Assembly (NCBI RefSeq): GCF_021431925.1
Contig: NZ_CP090371.1
Span: 1,426,001 to 1,490,000 of the forward strand
Length of the DNA: 64,000 nt
Reading direction: 5' to 3'
Origin: Halobaculum sp. CBA1158
GTDB lineage: Archaea; Halobacteriota; Halobacteria; Halobacteriales; Haloferacaceae
This document shows, piece after piece, positions 51,531 to 60,379 of this stretch (positions within the stretch are counted from its first letter, which is position 1; each line of letters starts with the position of its first letter). The notes beneath the pieces were generated by a model. That model did not search any database. It was not told the DNA's origin and saw only the letters and a list, made by a program, of their open reading frames with translations. A program made the position numbers and the translations under genes.

Positions 51531-51776
51531 TCAGTAGGCGAACTCCATGAAGCCCTTCCAGCCGACGTAGCCGACCACGACGCTGCCGACGCCGGTCGCG
51601 CCGACGATCGCCGCCTCTACGTCTGAGATCCCCTCGATCCCGTTGAGGTCGAAAAAGAGCGTGAATCCGAGCATGAGGAAGATGTATCCCAGTACAAGCC
51701 CCAGGATCATGACACCTAGAGAGGTGACGCTGAGAGGACCCTTCAGCCGATCGGGGACGCGATTTCTCACGGACAT
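51531..51776 (-). CDS. Small two-helix membrane protein
   Basis: This 81-residue protein has two strongly hydrophobic segments (LGVMILGLVLGYIFLMLGFT and AAIVGATGVGSVVVGYVGWK) after a basic N-terminus (MSVRNRVPDRLKG), so the N-terminus is probably inside. I recognise no family. It lies one base before the 179-residue gene in the same operon. Confidence 0.75.
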   Translation of the reverse strand: MSVRNRVPDRLKGPLSVTSLGVMILGLVLGYIFLMLGFTLFFDLNGIEGISDVEAAIVGATGVGSVVVGYVGWKGFMEFAY

Positions 51777-51890
51777 TCCTATCTCTCCGTACCGTGGTCC
51801 CGGGTCTTAATTCCCCCGCTACGCGGTGACACACCGGAACGCGGCGGGGATGGTTCGGCCGACGACGCGACGGTGTGACGGCGAGCGTCT

Positions 51891-52313
51891 CTACCGGTCG
51901 GCGTCCCCCTCTCGACGTTCGCGCTCGGCGTCGCCGGGCTCGGCGTCGCCGAGGGGGCTCATCGCGGGGTCGAAGGCGTCGTCCGTCCCGTCGGTGTCGG
52001 AACCGTCGTCGGTCTCCTCACCCGACGGCGTCGACGAGTCCGACGGACTCGAGGGACTTCGCCCGCGCTCTCGTTCGTGTTCGCCGCGCTCGCGGGCGTC
52101 GCTCGTGAGCGCGTACTCCTCCGCGACGGGCCTGCGCGCGCGGTAGCCGATCGCGATCGCGATGACCCCCGCGACGCCGTAGACGACGACCGGCGTGGCG
52201 GTGAACGACACTTCGCCGGTGACGATCGTGAGGTGAAACACCTGTCCGATCGAGAGCGCGCCCACGACGAGCATGGAGGTGCTGATCACGCCGAGCAGCC
52301 GGGTCGAGACCAT
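51891..52313 (-). CDS. Membrane protein with acidic cytosolic tail, unknown function
   Basis: This 140-residue protein has two hydrophobic segments (LLGVISTSMLVVGALSIGQV and TPVVVYGVAGVIAIAIGYRA) and then a long Ser/Asp/Glu/Arg-rich tail (about 75-140), probably disordered. The start MVSTRLLG was chosen just before the first helix. Nothing indicates function. It lies between the small operon and hpt, 114 bases from each. Confidence 0.75.
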   Translation of the reverse strand: MVSTRLLGVISTSMLVVGALSIGQVFHLTIVTGEVSFTATPVVVYGVAGVIAIAIGYRARRPVAEEYALTSDARERGEHERERGRSPSSPSDSSTPSGEETDDGSDTDGTDDAFDPAMSPLGDAEPGDAERERREGDADR

Positions 52314-52426
52314 ACGTCTGGTCGGGGTGCCGCCGTGAAAAAGAGCCGGGACCGCGCGGCCGACGGCGTCGCCGGCGTTCGACCGCTCCACCGCCGGCGA
52401 CCCGGAACGCCGACCACGACGGGCAG

Positions 52427-52993
52427 TCAGTCGTCGCCGAACTCGTCGACGACGACGACCTCGCCGTCCTCGACGGTGACGTTAATCAGCGTCTTCACCG
52501 AGTGGTCGGTGTCGTCGAGCTTGTTGGGTCCGGCCTTCTTGATCACGGCGACCACGTCGACCACGTCCGCCCCGATGTGGGTGAGCGCGTCGAGGATCCC
52601 CTTCATCGTGCCGCCCGTCGAGAGCACGTCGTCGAGCACGAGCACCTTGTCGCCCTCGAACACGTCGTTGATGTACATCTCCCCCTCGGAGTAGCCCGTC
52701 TCCTGCTGGAGCGCGACCTCGCCGTCGAGGCCGTACTCGCGCTTTCGGATGACGACCAGCGGGATGTCGGTCATCAGCGAGAGGGCGGTGGAGATGTGGA
52801 TCCCCATCGCGGCGGGCGTGACGATCTTGTCCACGTCCTCGATCTGCGCCTTCCGGATTATCCGGATGACGATCTCCCGGAGGAGCTCCGGCTCCAGCAT
52901 CGGAACCCCGTCGCTGATGGGATGAACGAAGTACTGGTACTCCCCCTTCTCGATGATCGGCGCGTCCAGCAGGGACTGACGCAGACGGTCCAT
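52427..52993 (-). CDS. hpt: Hypoxanthine/guanine phosphoribosyltransferase (archaeal Hpt)
   Basis: This 188-residue PRTase matches the archaeal Hpt family closely: [58 protein letters not shown] and the PRPP loop [17 protein letters not shown], with [20 protein letters not shown] at the end. It salvages hypoxanthine or guanine with PRPP in the cytoplasm. The ATG at 52993 gives the conserved start; further in-frame sequence upstream is Arg-rich and not coding-like. It follows the antiporter operon on the same strand after a gap of 175 bases. Confidence 0.94.
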   Translation of the reverse strand: MDRLRQSLLDAPIIEKGEYQYFVHPISDGVPMLEPELLREIVIRIIRKAQIEDVDKIVTPAAMGIHISTALSLMTDIPLVVIRKREYGLDGEVALQQETGYSEGEMYINDVFEGDKVLVLDDVLSTGGTMKGILDALTHIGADVVDVVAVIKKAGPNKLDDTDHSVKTLINVTVEDGEVVVVDEFGDD

Positions 52994-53168
52994 GTCGCTG
53001 CGACGGCGAGGACCCCGTAAAGCCTGACGGATCCCCCGTGCGTTCCGAGGCGGCGTCGGGACCGCGCGGGCGAGCCGGCGGGAGCCGCCGTCGCCGCGGC
53101 GACGTGACGACGAGCCGGTGCCGACGCGTCGGCACCGCGCCTGCACCACGCCGTCACCGAGTCCCCGT

Positions 53169-54977
53169 TCAGATCACGAGTACCAGCGCCGCGACGAGCA
53201 GCAGCGTGACCAGCAGCACGCTCGCCCCGAACCCGGCGCTGAGGTCGACCGTGCGACCATCGCTCGCGGCGTCGCCGGCGTGGTTCGCATCGCTGGCGTG
53301 GTCCGCGTCGCCGCCGCGGTCGCCGTCGGCCCCGGCGATAGCGCGGACGACGCCGATGCCGCCCAGCGTCTGCTCCGGCCGCCGAACCGCCGTCGCGACC
53401 GCGCCCGTGGCGGCGACGGTCGCCCGATCGACGGCGGCGTACAGTTCCGTGACGCCCACGACCAGCCCGCGGGTGCCGTAGAATCCAACGCGGTTGTAGA
53501 CCGCGTCCACGTCGGGAACCCGGCCGACCTTCGCGAGCGGCTTCTTCAGGATCACGAAGCCGACGACGCCGAGCGCCGCGAGGATCAGCCCCTCCTCGAC
53601 GTGGCCGACGGTGTAGGTGGTGTAGTCGTAGCTTCCGGTGTCGGGAAGGATCGCGAACAGCGCGGGCGGGTAGACGCCGAGCACGACGCACGGAACCGCC
53701 ACGGCGACCATCGCGACCTTCTGCCCGAGGTTCGCGGGCGTCACCTCGCCCTCGTACTCGCCGTGGAGGAACACGTAGTACCCCAACTTGATGAACGAGA
53801 GGAACGTGCCGACGCCCCCCGCGAGCAGGAGATACCAGATCACGTCGTAGTGCTTCTTGTGGGCGGCCCCGAGCACCATCCCCTTCGAGACGAAGCCGTT
53901 GAACCCGGGGAACCCCGCGATCGACAGCGCCGCGATGAGGAACGCGACCGCGGTCAGCGGGAGTTTCCGCCAGAGACCGCCCAGGTTCTCCAGGTGCTCC
54001 TCGCCGGTGCGGTAGATGACGACGCCGACGGTCATGAACAGCAGGCTCTTGTAGAGGATGTGGTTGAACACGTGGCCGAACGCGCCGGCGGTCGCGAGCG
54101 CGCCGCCGAGGCCGACGCCGGCGACCATGTACCCCACCTGCGACTGGATGTGATACGAGAGGAGCCGGCGCATGTCGCCCTGAAGCAGCGCCATTCCCGC
54201 CCCGAAGACGGCCATCAGCGCGCCCATGTACGCCACGGCGATCTCTCCCTCGGGGAACACCCGGAACATCCCGTACACGCCGGTCTTGGTCGTGAAGACG
54301 CACAGGAAGACGCTGGCGGCGATGTGCGGGCGCGGATAGGTGTCGGGCAGCCACGCGTGGAGGCCGATGAACCCGACGTTGACGCCGACGCCGACCGCCG
54401 CGAGCAGGGGCGCGACGGTGCCCGCGAGGCCCTCGCCCGTGAACAGGAACGTCCCCGTCGCGACGTAGTGCCAGACGATCGCCCCCAGGAGGAGCGTGCC
54501 GCCGATCCCGTGCAGCAGGGCGTACCGGAAGCCCGCGCGGACGGCGCGGCCGCCGTAGTGCCACACCAGCAGCGTGCTGGTGACGGCCATCAGCTCCCAG
54601 AAGAAGATCAGCGTGAGCCAGTCGCCGCCGAAGACGGCCCCGAGGCTCGTGCCGACGTACCCCAGCGCGAAGGCCGTCTGGCGGGGCGAGGCGTCGGTCG
54701 CCCACGAGTACAGCACGGCGACCGCGCCGATGAAGCCGAAGATGACGCCCATCAGCCGCGAGAAGCCGTCGACGTTGAACAGGACGGCGTCGAAGCCGAA
54801 CAGCAGCGTCGGCAGGTGCGCGCCGGCGGGCGCGAGCCACACGTACGGCACGACCGCCGCGGTCGCGAGCACGCCCAGGGCGTGGCCCGCGCGTCGACCC
54901 AGCAGCGGGACGACGAGCGCGGCCGCCAGCACGAGCACGAACGGCGGGACCAGCGGGTCGACCAACGGTTCGACCAT
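53169..54977 (-). CDS. Proton-conducting D-like antiporter subunit 3 (Mrp/Mnh family)
   Basis: This 602-residue protein has about fourteen membrane helices of the NuoL/M/N-MrpD family. E128 in the TM5 motif IFFWELMAV is kept, as is K231 in TTKTGVYGM. The TM7 lysine is replaced by Asn200 ([15 protein letters not shown]). A long tail (about 505-590) links to a last helix and includes an Asp/His/Ala-rich stretch. In Mrp and complex I relatives, such subunits form proton or ion half-channels. The start ATG overlaps the upstream stop (TGATG). It is the last antiporter gene before hpt. Confidence 0.9.
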   Translation of the reverse strand: MVEPLVDPLVPPFVLVLAAALVVPLLGRRAGHALGVLATAAVVPYVWLAPAGAHLPTLLFGFDAVLFNVDGFSRLMGVIFGFIGAVAVLYSWATDASPRQTAFALGYVGTSLGAVFGGDWLTLIFFWELMAVTSTLLVWHYGGRAVRAGFRYALLHGIGGTLLLGAIVWHYVATGTFLFTGEGLAGTVAPLLAAVGVGVNVGFIGLHAWLPDTYPRPHIAASVFLCVFTTKTGVYGMFRVFPEGEIAVAYMGALMAVFGAGMALLQGDMRRLLSYHIQSQVGYMVAGVGLGGALATAGAFGHVFNHILYKSLLFMTVGVVIYRTGEEHLENLGGLWRKLPLTAVAFLIAALSIAGFPGFNGFVSKGMVLGAAHKKHYDVIWYLLLAGGVGTFLSFIKLGYYVFLHGEYEGEVTPANLGQKVAMVAVAVPCVVLGVYPPALFAILPDTGSYDYTTYTVGHVEEGLILAALGVVGFVILKKPLAKVGRVPDVDAVYNRVGFYGTRGLVVGVTELYAAVDRATVAATGAVATAVRRPEQTLGGIGVVRAIAGADGDRGGDADHASDANHAGDAASDGRTVDLSAGFGASVLLVTLLLVAALVLVI

Positions 54978-56746
54978 CAGACCGCCACCCCCGTCACCGC
55001 CTCGACGACGAGGCGGACGACCCTGAGGAACACGGCGGCGTCGGGGACGAGCCCGAGGACGACCGAGCCGAGCGCGACCGTCAGGATCGGACCGAGCATG
55101 AACCACGTGGACTCGCCGCCGGTCCACCCGCGGCGCTCCCAGCCGCCGGCGTGACTGTCGTCGTCGCGGTCGTGCGCCCTGTCGCCGTCGCGGTCGGTGT
55201 CGCCGTCGCGGTCGGTGTCGCCGTCGCGGTCGGTGTCGCCATCGCGGTCGTGTGCCTCGCCGCCGTCGGCGACGGCGTCGGTGTCGTCGTCGTCAGCCGC
55301 CTCCGCCAGCGGGTCGCGCTCGGCGTCGGCGACGGCCGCGCGGCCCCACGCCAGCCGTCCGCCGAGTGGCCCCTCGATCAGCGGCTTCTCGTCGGTCTCC
55401 TCGGGCGACTCGAAGAACGCGGTGTAGACGATCGGCCAGAAGTACGCGACGTTGAGCACGCCCGAGACGAGCAGCGCGACCGCGAAGAGGGTCTGCCCGG
55501 CCGAGACGCTGCCGATGAGCAGGAAGTACTTGCTCACGAAGCCGGCGATCAGCGGGATGCCGGCCATCCCCGCCGCCGCGACCGCGAAGGCGGTCATCGT
55601 CAGCGGCATCCGCCGGCCGATGCCGGCCATCTCGGAGATGTCGTCGGTGTGGGTCTCCACGTGGATCGCGCCGGCCGCGAAGAAGAGGGTGATCTTCATG
55701 AACGCGTGTGCCGGGATGTGGAGCAGGCCGCCCACGATAGAGGTGGGCGTCAGTACCGCTAACCCGAGGACGATGTACGACAGTTGGCTCACCGTCGAGA
55801 ACGCGAGCCGGCGCTTGAGGTTGTCCTGTCGAAGCGCGATGACGCTCGCGACCGTCAGGGTGAACGCCGCCACCGCCGCCAGCGGGAGCCCCATCCCGAG
55901 GTTTCCGACGGTCTCGGGACCGAACACGTCGAGGACGACCCGCGCGATGCCGAAGACGCCGCTCTTGACGACCGCGACCGCGTGCAACAGCGCCGAGACC
56001 GGCGTCGGTGCGACCATCGCGTCGGGCAGCCACGAGTGCAGCGGCATCAGCGCCGCCTTGACGCCGAACCCGCCCGCGAGCAACGCGAACGCGAGTCTCG
56101 CCATCGCGGGGTCGGCCGCCGCCAGCCCGTCGATCCCTCCGGAGGTGAACGCGACCGTGCCGGTGAGCCAGTAGACGAGCGCCGTGCCCGCGAGGACGGC
56201 GACGCCGCCGCCGAAGGTGTACGCGAGGTACTTGCGGCCGGCCGCCCGGGCCTCGTCGGTCTCGTCGTGGGCGACGAGCGGGTACGTCGCCACCGTGAGC
56301 AGTTCGTAGAACACGAACAACACGATCAGGTTCGACGCGAACGCGACGCCCATCGCCGCCGAGAGGCTCGCGGCGAACGCCGCGAAGTAGCGGGTCTGGG
56401 CGTGCTCGTCGAGCCCGCGCATGTACCCGACGCTGTAGCTGCTCGTGACGATCCACAGGAGGCTGGCGAGCAGGCCGAACAGGAGCCCGAGGGCGTCGAC
56501 CTCGAGCGCGAACCGGATCGGGTCGGCCCCGGGAAGCGGGAGGAACGCCCCGAGGTCGGTGACGTACGCGTCGCCGGCGAGCACGCCGGGGACCATGCTG
56601 GCGACGATGCCGAACTTGAGCACGCCCGCGAGGAACGTCCACGACTCGCGGAGGTTCGGGCGCGACCCGGACAGCAGTATCGGGCCGATTGCGACGGCCG
56701 AGACGAGCACGGCGGCGATCGGTCTGAGTGAGGATATCTCGGTCAT
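54977..56746 (-). CDS. Proton-conducting D-like antiporter subunit 2 (Mrp/Mnh family)
   Basis: This 589-residue polytopic protein has the full set of channel residues: E148 in LFVFYELLTVATYP, K230 in GVKAALMPLHSWLPD and K261 in VVKSGVFGIA, plus SQLSYIVLGLA later. Between about residues 450 and 545 a cytosolic loop carries an acidic Asp/Arg tract with six-residue repeats (RDGDTD), before a final helix. It should act as a Na+/H+ or K+/H+ exchanging half-channel in the complex. Stop overlaps the next start by one base and the start overlaps the upstream stop by four. Confidence 0.92.
   Translation of the reverse strand: MTEISSLRPIAAVLVSAVAIGPILLSGSRPNLRESWTFLAGVLKFGIVASMVPGVLAGDAYVTDLGAFLPLPGADPIRFALEVDALGLLFGLLASLLWIVTSSYSVGYMRGLDEHAQTRYFAAFAASLSAAMGVAFASNLIVLFVFYELLTVATYPLVAHDETDEARAAGRKYLAYTFGGGVAVLAGTALVYWLTGTVAFTSGGIDGLAAADPAMARLAFALLAGGFGVKAALMPLHSWLPDAMVAPTPVSALLHAVAVVKSGVFGIARVVLDVFGPETVGNLGMGLPLAAVAAFTLTVASVIALRQDNLKRRLAFSTVSQLSYIVLGLAVLTPTSIVGGLLHIPAHAFMKITLFFAAGAIHVETHTDDISEMAGIGRRMPLTMTAFAVAAAGMAGIPLIAGFVSKYFLLIGSVSAGQTLFAVALLVSGVLNVAYFWPIVYTAFFESPEETDEKPLIEGPLGGRLAWGRAAVADAERDPLAEAADDDDTDAVADGGEAHDRDGDTDRDGDTDRDGDTDRDGDRAHDRDDDSHAGGWERRGWTGGESTWFMLGPILTVALGSVVLGLVPDAAVFLRVVRLVVEAVTGVAV
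55181..55252 (-). repeat. 18-bp tandem repeat inside antiporter subunit 2
   Basis: Four consecutive 18-base units (55181-55198, 55199-55216, 55217-55234 identical; 55235-55252 with changes) encode the repeated DRDGDT residues. The length is a multiple of three, so copy-number change would keep the frame. It lies in a predicted cytosolic loop. Confidence 0.9.
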
Positions 56747-58269
56747 GACAGAAGCACCTCGATCGTCGGCGCGAGCGCGGACTCGTAGGCCGGAACGGCC
56801 GCCCCGAGCCCGAGCGCCAGAAGCGTCGCGGCGGCGACGGCGGCGTACATGCCCAGCGAGACGCGGCCGCCGTCGGTGGCGACCGTCGCCCCCGTCGGCT
56901 CGGCCGTGCCGGGTACCTCGCCGGTGTCCGGGCCGTCGCCGACGGCGTCAGCGTCCGAGGCCGCGCGGAAGAACATCCGCTCGACCAGTCGGGCGAAGTA
57001 CGCGAGCGTCAACAGCGTCGACAGGAGGATGACGACCGCGAGCGACCACGCCCCCGCCTCCAGCGTCCCGACGACGATGTACCACTTCCCGAGGAAGCCG
57101 ATGGCCGGCGGGACGCCGACCATCGCGAGCGCGAGCGCGCCGAACGCGGCCGCGGCGACGGGCATCCGATCGGCGAGGCCGTCGTAATCGGCGACGCTCC
57201 GACCACCGGTGCCCGTCGAGACGAGTCCGGCGGTCAAGAACAGTCCGCCCTTCATGACGGCGTGACCCACGAGGTGGACCGCGAGGCCGACGAGGGCCGT
57301 GCCGTTCGCCACCGACAGCGCGGCGACGATCAGTCCGAACTGCGAGACCGACGAGTATGCGAGCATCCGCTTGATCTCCGTCTGCGCGACAGCGAGCAGG
57401 CTGCCGACGACGATACTGACGGCGGCCGTCGCCGCGAGCAGGGTCCGTGCGAACGGGACTGCAGAGAGGAACTCCGGCGTGAACACCGTGAGCACGATCC
57501 GGACGAGCGCGTAGGCGCTGACCGTCGACACGAGCGCGGCGATGAGCGCGCTCACGGAGTCGGGCGCGCCGGCGTAGGCCCCCGGCTGCCAGGTGTGCAG
57601 GGGGAACATCGCGACCTTGACGAAGAGGCCGACGACGACGAACGCGAACGACGCCCGGACCAGCGGCGACGCGTAGCCCACGTCGGCCAACTGAACGGCC
57701 AGGTCGCCCATGTTCAGCGTCCCCGTCGCGACGTAGGCGTAGCCGACGCCGAGCAGGTACAGCGACGCGCCGAACGTCCCCACGAGGAGGTACTTCAGGC
57801 CCGCGACCGCCGAGCGTCCCCGGTCGCCGCTGGCGACGAGCGCGTAGGCGGTCAGCCCGGTGATTTCGAGGAAGACGTACATGTTGAACGCGTCGCCGGT
57901 GATCGACATCCCGGTGAGGCCGGTGACGAGCAGCAGGTACGTCGCGTAAAACCGGTTCGAGCGCGGGCCGGCGCGGCGGGCGTACGCGAGCACGCCCAGC
58001 GCGACCGCCGCGACGAGCACCACCATCGTCGCCGTCAGCCCGTCGATGAGCAGTTCGATACCGATCGGGGGCTGGAACCCGCCGACCGCGTAGCCGGAGG
58101 GGTCGCCGCCGAGGCCGCGTGCGGCGAACGCCGCCGCCAGCGCGACCTGCACCGCCAGCACGACGACGGCGACCGGCCAGCCGCTCTCCTCGCGGATCAG
58201 GCCCGCGATCATCGAGCCGAGCGCGCCCAACAGCGGGACGACGACGAGCAGGGCGGCGAGGTCACTCAC
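56743..58269 (-). CDS. mnhD: Proton-conducting D-like antiporter subunit 1 (MnhD)
   Basis: This 508-residue protein is the most typical MnhD of the three. It has E135 in NMYVFLEITGLTAYALVA and K218 in LFVKVAMFPLHTWQPGAY. The TM8 lysine position is Thr/Val (LVSTVSAYALVR) instead of Lys, unlike subunits 2 and 3. SQFGLIVAALS and HAVMKGGLFLTAGLV follow. It follows mnhC directly with an eight-base overlap, the usual C-D order in Mrp operons, so it is the canonical D subunit. Confidence 0.93.
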   Translation of the reverse strand: MSDLAALLVVVPLLGALGSMIAGLIREESGWPVAVVVLAVQVALAAAFAARGLGGDPSGYAVGGFQPPIGIELLIDGLTATMVVLVAAVALGVLAYARRAGPRSNRFYATYLLLVTGLTGMSITGDAFNMYVFLEITGLTAYALVASGDRGRSAVAGLKYLLVGTFGASLYLLGVGYAYVATGTLNMGDLAVQLADVGYASPLVRASFAFVVVGLFVKVAMFPLHTWQPGAYAGAPDSVSALIAALVSTVSAYALVRIVLTVFTPEFLSAVPFARTLLAATAAVSIVVGSLLAVAQTEIKRMLAYSSVSQFGLIVAALSVANGTALVGLAVHLVGHAVMKGGLFLTAGLVSTGTGGRSVADYDGLADRMPVAAAAFGALALAMVGVPPAIGFLGKWYIVVGTLEAGAWSLAVVILLSTLLTLAYFARLVERMFFRAASDADAVGDGPDTGEVPGTAEPTGATVATDGGRVSLGMYAAVAAATLLALGLGAAVPAYESALAPTIEVLLS

Positions 58270-58618
58270 CGTCGCTCACCTCCTCGATCAGGTCCGCACG
58301 AAGCGTCCCGTACTCCCCGTAGATGCGGACGATGAGCCCCAGCGCGACCGCGGTGAGGCTCACCCCGACGACGATGGCCGTCAGGATCAGCACGTGCGGC
58401 AGCGGGCTGACGTACGGCTCCGGCTCCGTCAACAGCGGCGCGGACGCGCCGGTGACGTACGCCGAGGCGATGAAGAACAGGAAGATCCCCGTCTGGAAGA
58501 CGTTCATACCGATCACCTTCTTCACGAGGTTGCGGTCGCCGATCAGCATGTACGCGCCCACGCCCATCAGGAGGAAGGCGACCGCGAAGTACGCGCGGTC
58601 GGCCAGCGCGGCGATCAC
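58262..58618 (-). CDS. mnhC: Antiporter subunit C (MnhC/NuoK-like)
   Basis: This 118-residue protein has three membrane helices with FLLMGVGAYMLIGDRNLVKK, VIGMNVFQTGIFLFFIASAY and PLPHVLILTAIVVGVSLTAV, a clear NuoK/MnhC pattern. Start is a GTG overlapping the subunit B stop (GTGA). Such a subunit lines the lateral ion path between B and D in Mrp complexes. Confidence 0.93.
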   Translation of the reverse strand: MIAALADRAYFAVAFLLMGVGAYMLIGDRNLVKKVIGMNVFQTGIFLFFIASAYVTGASAPLLTEPEPYVSPLPHVLILTAIVVGVSLTAVALGLIVRIYGEYGTLRADLIEEVSDGE

Positions 58619-59148
58619 CGGTCCACCTCCTCGTCCGCGGCGGGGGAGTGACCCGCCGCCAGCGCGAAGAACAGCCCGACGACGGTGCCGGAGACGATGA
58701 TACCGATCCCCACCTCGACGAGTTCGATCCCGTACTTGCTGGCGTTGTACACCGGGATGGCGGTGTACTGGAGGAACGCCCCGTCGAACGCGAGCGCGAG
58801 CAGGCCGATCCCCATGAACAGCGCGACGCCGAACACGACCAGCACGGTCAACAGCGACGAGGAGATCCACTCGCGGGTCGGGCCGATCCCGAAGGCGATG
58901 GCGAGCATCAACACGACCGTTCCGACGATGACGCCGCCTTGGAAGCCGCCGCCGGCGGAATCGGCACCGTGGAACATGATGAACGCGCCCAGGGTGAACA
59001 CGAACGGGGCGACGATCCGGACGGTCGCCATGATGATCGGGCTCTCAACGTACGGCCGCCCCTGACGCGCATCCCCGCCGAGGCGGAGGCGGTCGGCGGC
59101 GTCGCCGGCGTCGGCGTCGGCGTCGGTCTCGCCGTCTCTGGTGCTCAT
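58615..59148 (-). CDS. mnhB: Antiporter subunit B (MnhB)
   Basis: This 177-residue protein has four membrane helices with the MnhB signature FVFTLGAFIMFHGADSAGGG followed by FQGGVIVGTVVLMLAIAFGI, then KYGIELVEVGIGIIVSGTVV. The N-terminal 30 residues are an acidic cytosolic tail. It overlaps both its neighbours by four bases (GTGA and ATGA). The family's HGxxxPGGGFQGG pattern is present with Ser-Ala for Pro. Confidence 0.92.
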   Translation of the reverse strand: MSTRDGETDADADAGDAADRLRLGGDARQGRPYVESPIIMATVRIVAPFVFTLGAFIMFHGADSAGGGFQGGVIVGTVVLMLAIAFGIGPTREWISSSLLTVLVVFGVALFMGIGLLALAFDGAFLQYTAIPVYNASKYGIELVEVGIGIIVSGTVVGLFFALAAGHSPAADEEVDR

Positions 59149-59678
59149 TCCATCACCTCACGGTCGAGCACGACCAGCAGTCCGATCAGCGCGGCGAACA
59201 CCACGACCGCCTCGCCGAGCGTGTCGAAGCCGCGGTAGGCGGCCAGCACGGCCGTCACGGCGTTCTCGACGCCCGTCTCGCTGTACGCGTTCGCGAGGTA
59301 GTGCTCGGTCACCCGCGAGGTCGCCACCGGCGTCGACGACGACCCGACCGGCGGAAGCGCCGTCAGCGTCGTCGCCAGCGCGGCCACGAGCAGCCCCGAG
59401 ACGCCCAGCGCCGGGACGTTCACGTCGACGAACACGCCGTCGCCCGGCGGGCGCACGGTCTTGGCGATCGTCAACAGGAACAGCACGGTCGTCACGCCGG
59501 CACCGACGGCCGCCTCGGTCAGGCCCACGTCGGGCGCGCGAAGCAGCAGCCAGACGACGGCGATGCCGAGGCTGTACGCGGCGAACGCGATGATCGACGC
59601 GAGCACGTCCCGCAACAGCGCCGTAGCCAGCCCGCAGCCGATCACGAACACCAGCACCGCGATCTCGACCGGCGTCAC
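59145..59678 (-). CDS. Antiporter subunit with MbhD/MbhE-like (DUF4040) domain
   Basis: This 177-residue protein has five membrane helices. The first part (MTPVEIAVLVFVIGCGLATA, then SIIAFAAYSLGIAVVWLLLR and PDVGLTEAAVGAGVTTVLFL) is the MbhD/DUF4040 region that forms the C-terminal end of bacterial MrpA. The second part (after TVRPPG, ending FDTLGEAVVVFAALIGLLVV) resembles MbhE. It therefore supplies the MrpA tail as a separate subunit. ATGA overlaps link it to mnhG and mnhB. Confidence 0.9.
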   Translation of the reverse strand: MTPVEIAVLVFVIGCGLATALLRDVLASIIAFAAYSLGIAVVWLLLRAPDVGLTEAAVGAGVTTVLFLLTIAKTVRPPGDGVFVDVNVPALGVSGLLVAALATTLTALPPVGSSSTPVATSRVTEHYLANAYSETGVENAVTAVLAAYRGFDTLGEAVVVFAALIGLLVVLDREVME

Positions 59679-60103
59679 GGGCGGTCACCCCCGTCGGCGG
59701 CGGCGTCGCCGCCGTCGGCCACGCCGGACGTCCCGGCGGCATCGCCCCGGGGCGCGTCGTCCGCCCCGTCGGCGGGGGCACCCGCGCCGTCGCCGGCGTC
59801 GTCGACGGTCCACGGCTCGATTCCCTCCTCTGCGGCCGCCCGGGTGATGGCGTGGGCGGCCGTCGGATTGGTGATGAACATGAAGACTATCAGGAAGAGG
59901 AGCTTCAGCGTCTCGACCTCCGCGCCGAGCGCGACTGCGGCGGCCCCGAACGCGAGCACGGCCCCGAGCGTGTCGCTCTTGGAGGCGCTGTGGGCACGGG
60001 TGTACAGATCCGGCAGGCGGATCAGTCCGACGGCGGCGACGACTCCGAAGAACAGCGATCCCACGAGCAGGGCGATCACGCCGGCCTCGGTGACGGTCAC
60101 CAT
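59675..60103 (-). CDS. mnhG: Antiporter subunit G (MnhG)
   Basis: This 142-residue protein has three helices with the MnhG signature GVVAAVGLIRLPDLYTRAHS followed by ASKSDTLGAVLAFGAAA, then LKLLFLIVFMFITNPTAAHA. The tail (about 100-142) is an Asp/Gly/Ala-rich cytosolic extension. It lies directly downstream of mnhF with no gap (stop at 60104, start at 60103). Confidence 0.94.
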   Translation of the reverse strand: MVTVTEAGVIALLVGSLFFGVVAAVGLIRLPDLYTRAHSASKSDTLGAVLAFGAAAVALGAEVETLKLLFLIVFMFITNPTAAHAITRAAAEEGIEPWTVDDAGDGAGAPADGADDAPRGDAAGTSGVADGGDAAADGGDRP

Positions 60104-60379
60104 CTACAGCACCCCCCCGCGCTCGACCGTGAACTTCGAGATGGCGATGCTCATCAGGAAGTTCAGCAGGGCGTACACCAGCGCGATGTCGAGCGCGCCG
60201 GGCGTGTCGGTCGCGGCCGCGAACAGCGCGGCGACGACGACCGTGTTCGACCCGATGACGTTCACCGCGATGACGCGGTCCTGCATCGTCGGGCCCTTGA
60301 CGGCGCGGTACAGCACGACCACGGAGATGAGCACGAACCCCGCCGCGGTCGCCAACAGCGCGTCGGCGATGAGGCTCAC
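60104..60379 (-). CDS. mnhF: Antiporter subunit F (MnhF)
   Basis: This 91-residue protein has three helices with the MnhF pattern LISVVVLYRAVKGPTMQDRV followed by IAVNVIGSNTVVVAALFAA and LDIALVYALLNFLMSIAISK. The start is a GTG overlapping the subunit E stop (GTGA). Order E-F-G is that of all Mrp operons. Confidence 0.94.
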   Translation of the reverse strand: MSLIADALLATAAGFVLISVVVLYRAVKGPTMQDRVIAVNVIGSNTVVVAALFAAATDTPGALDIALVYALLNFLMSIAISKFTVERGGVL

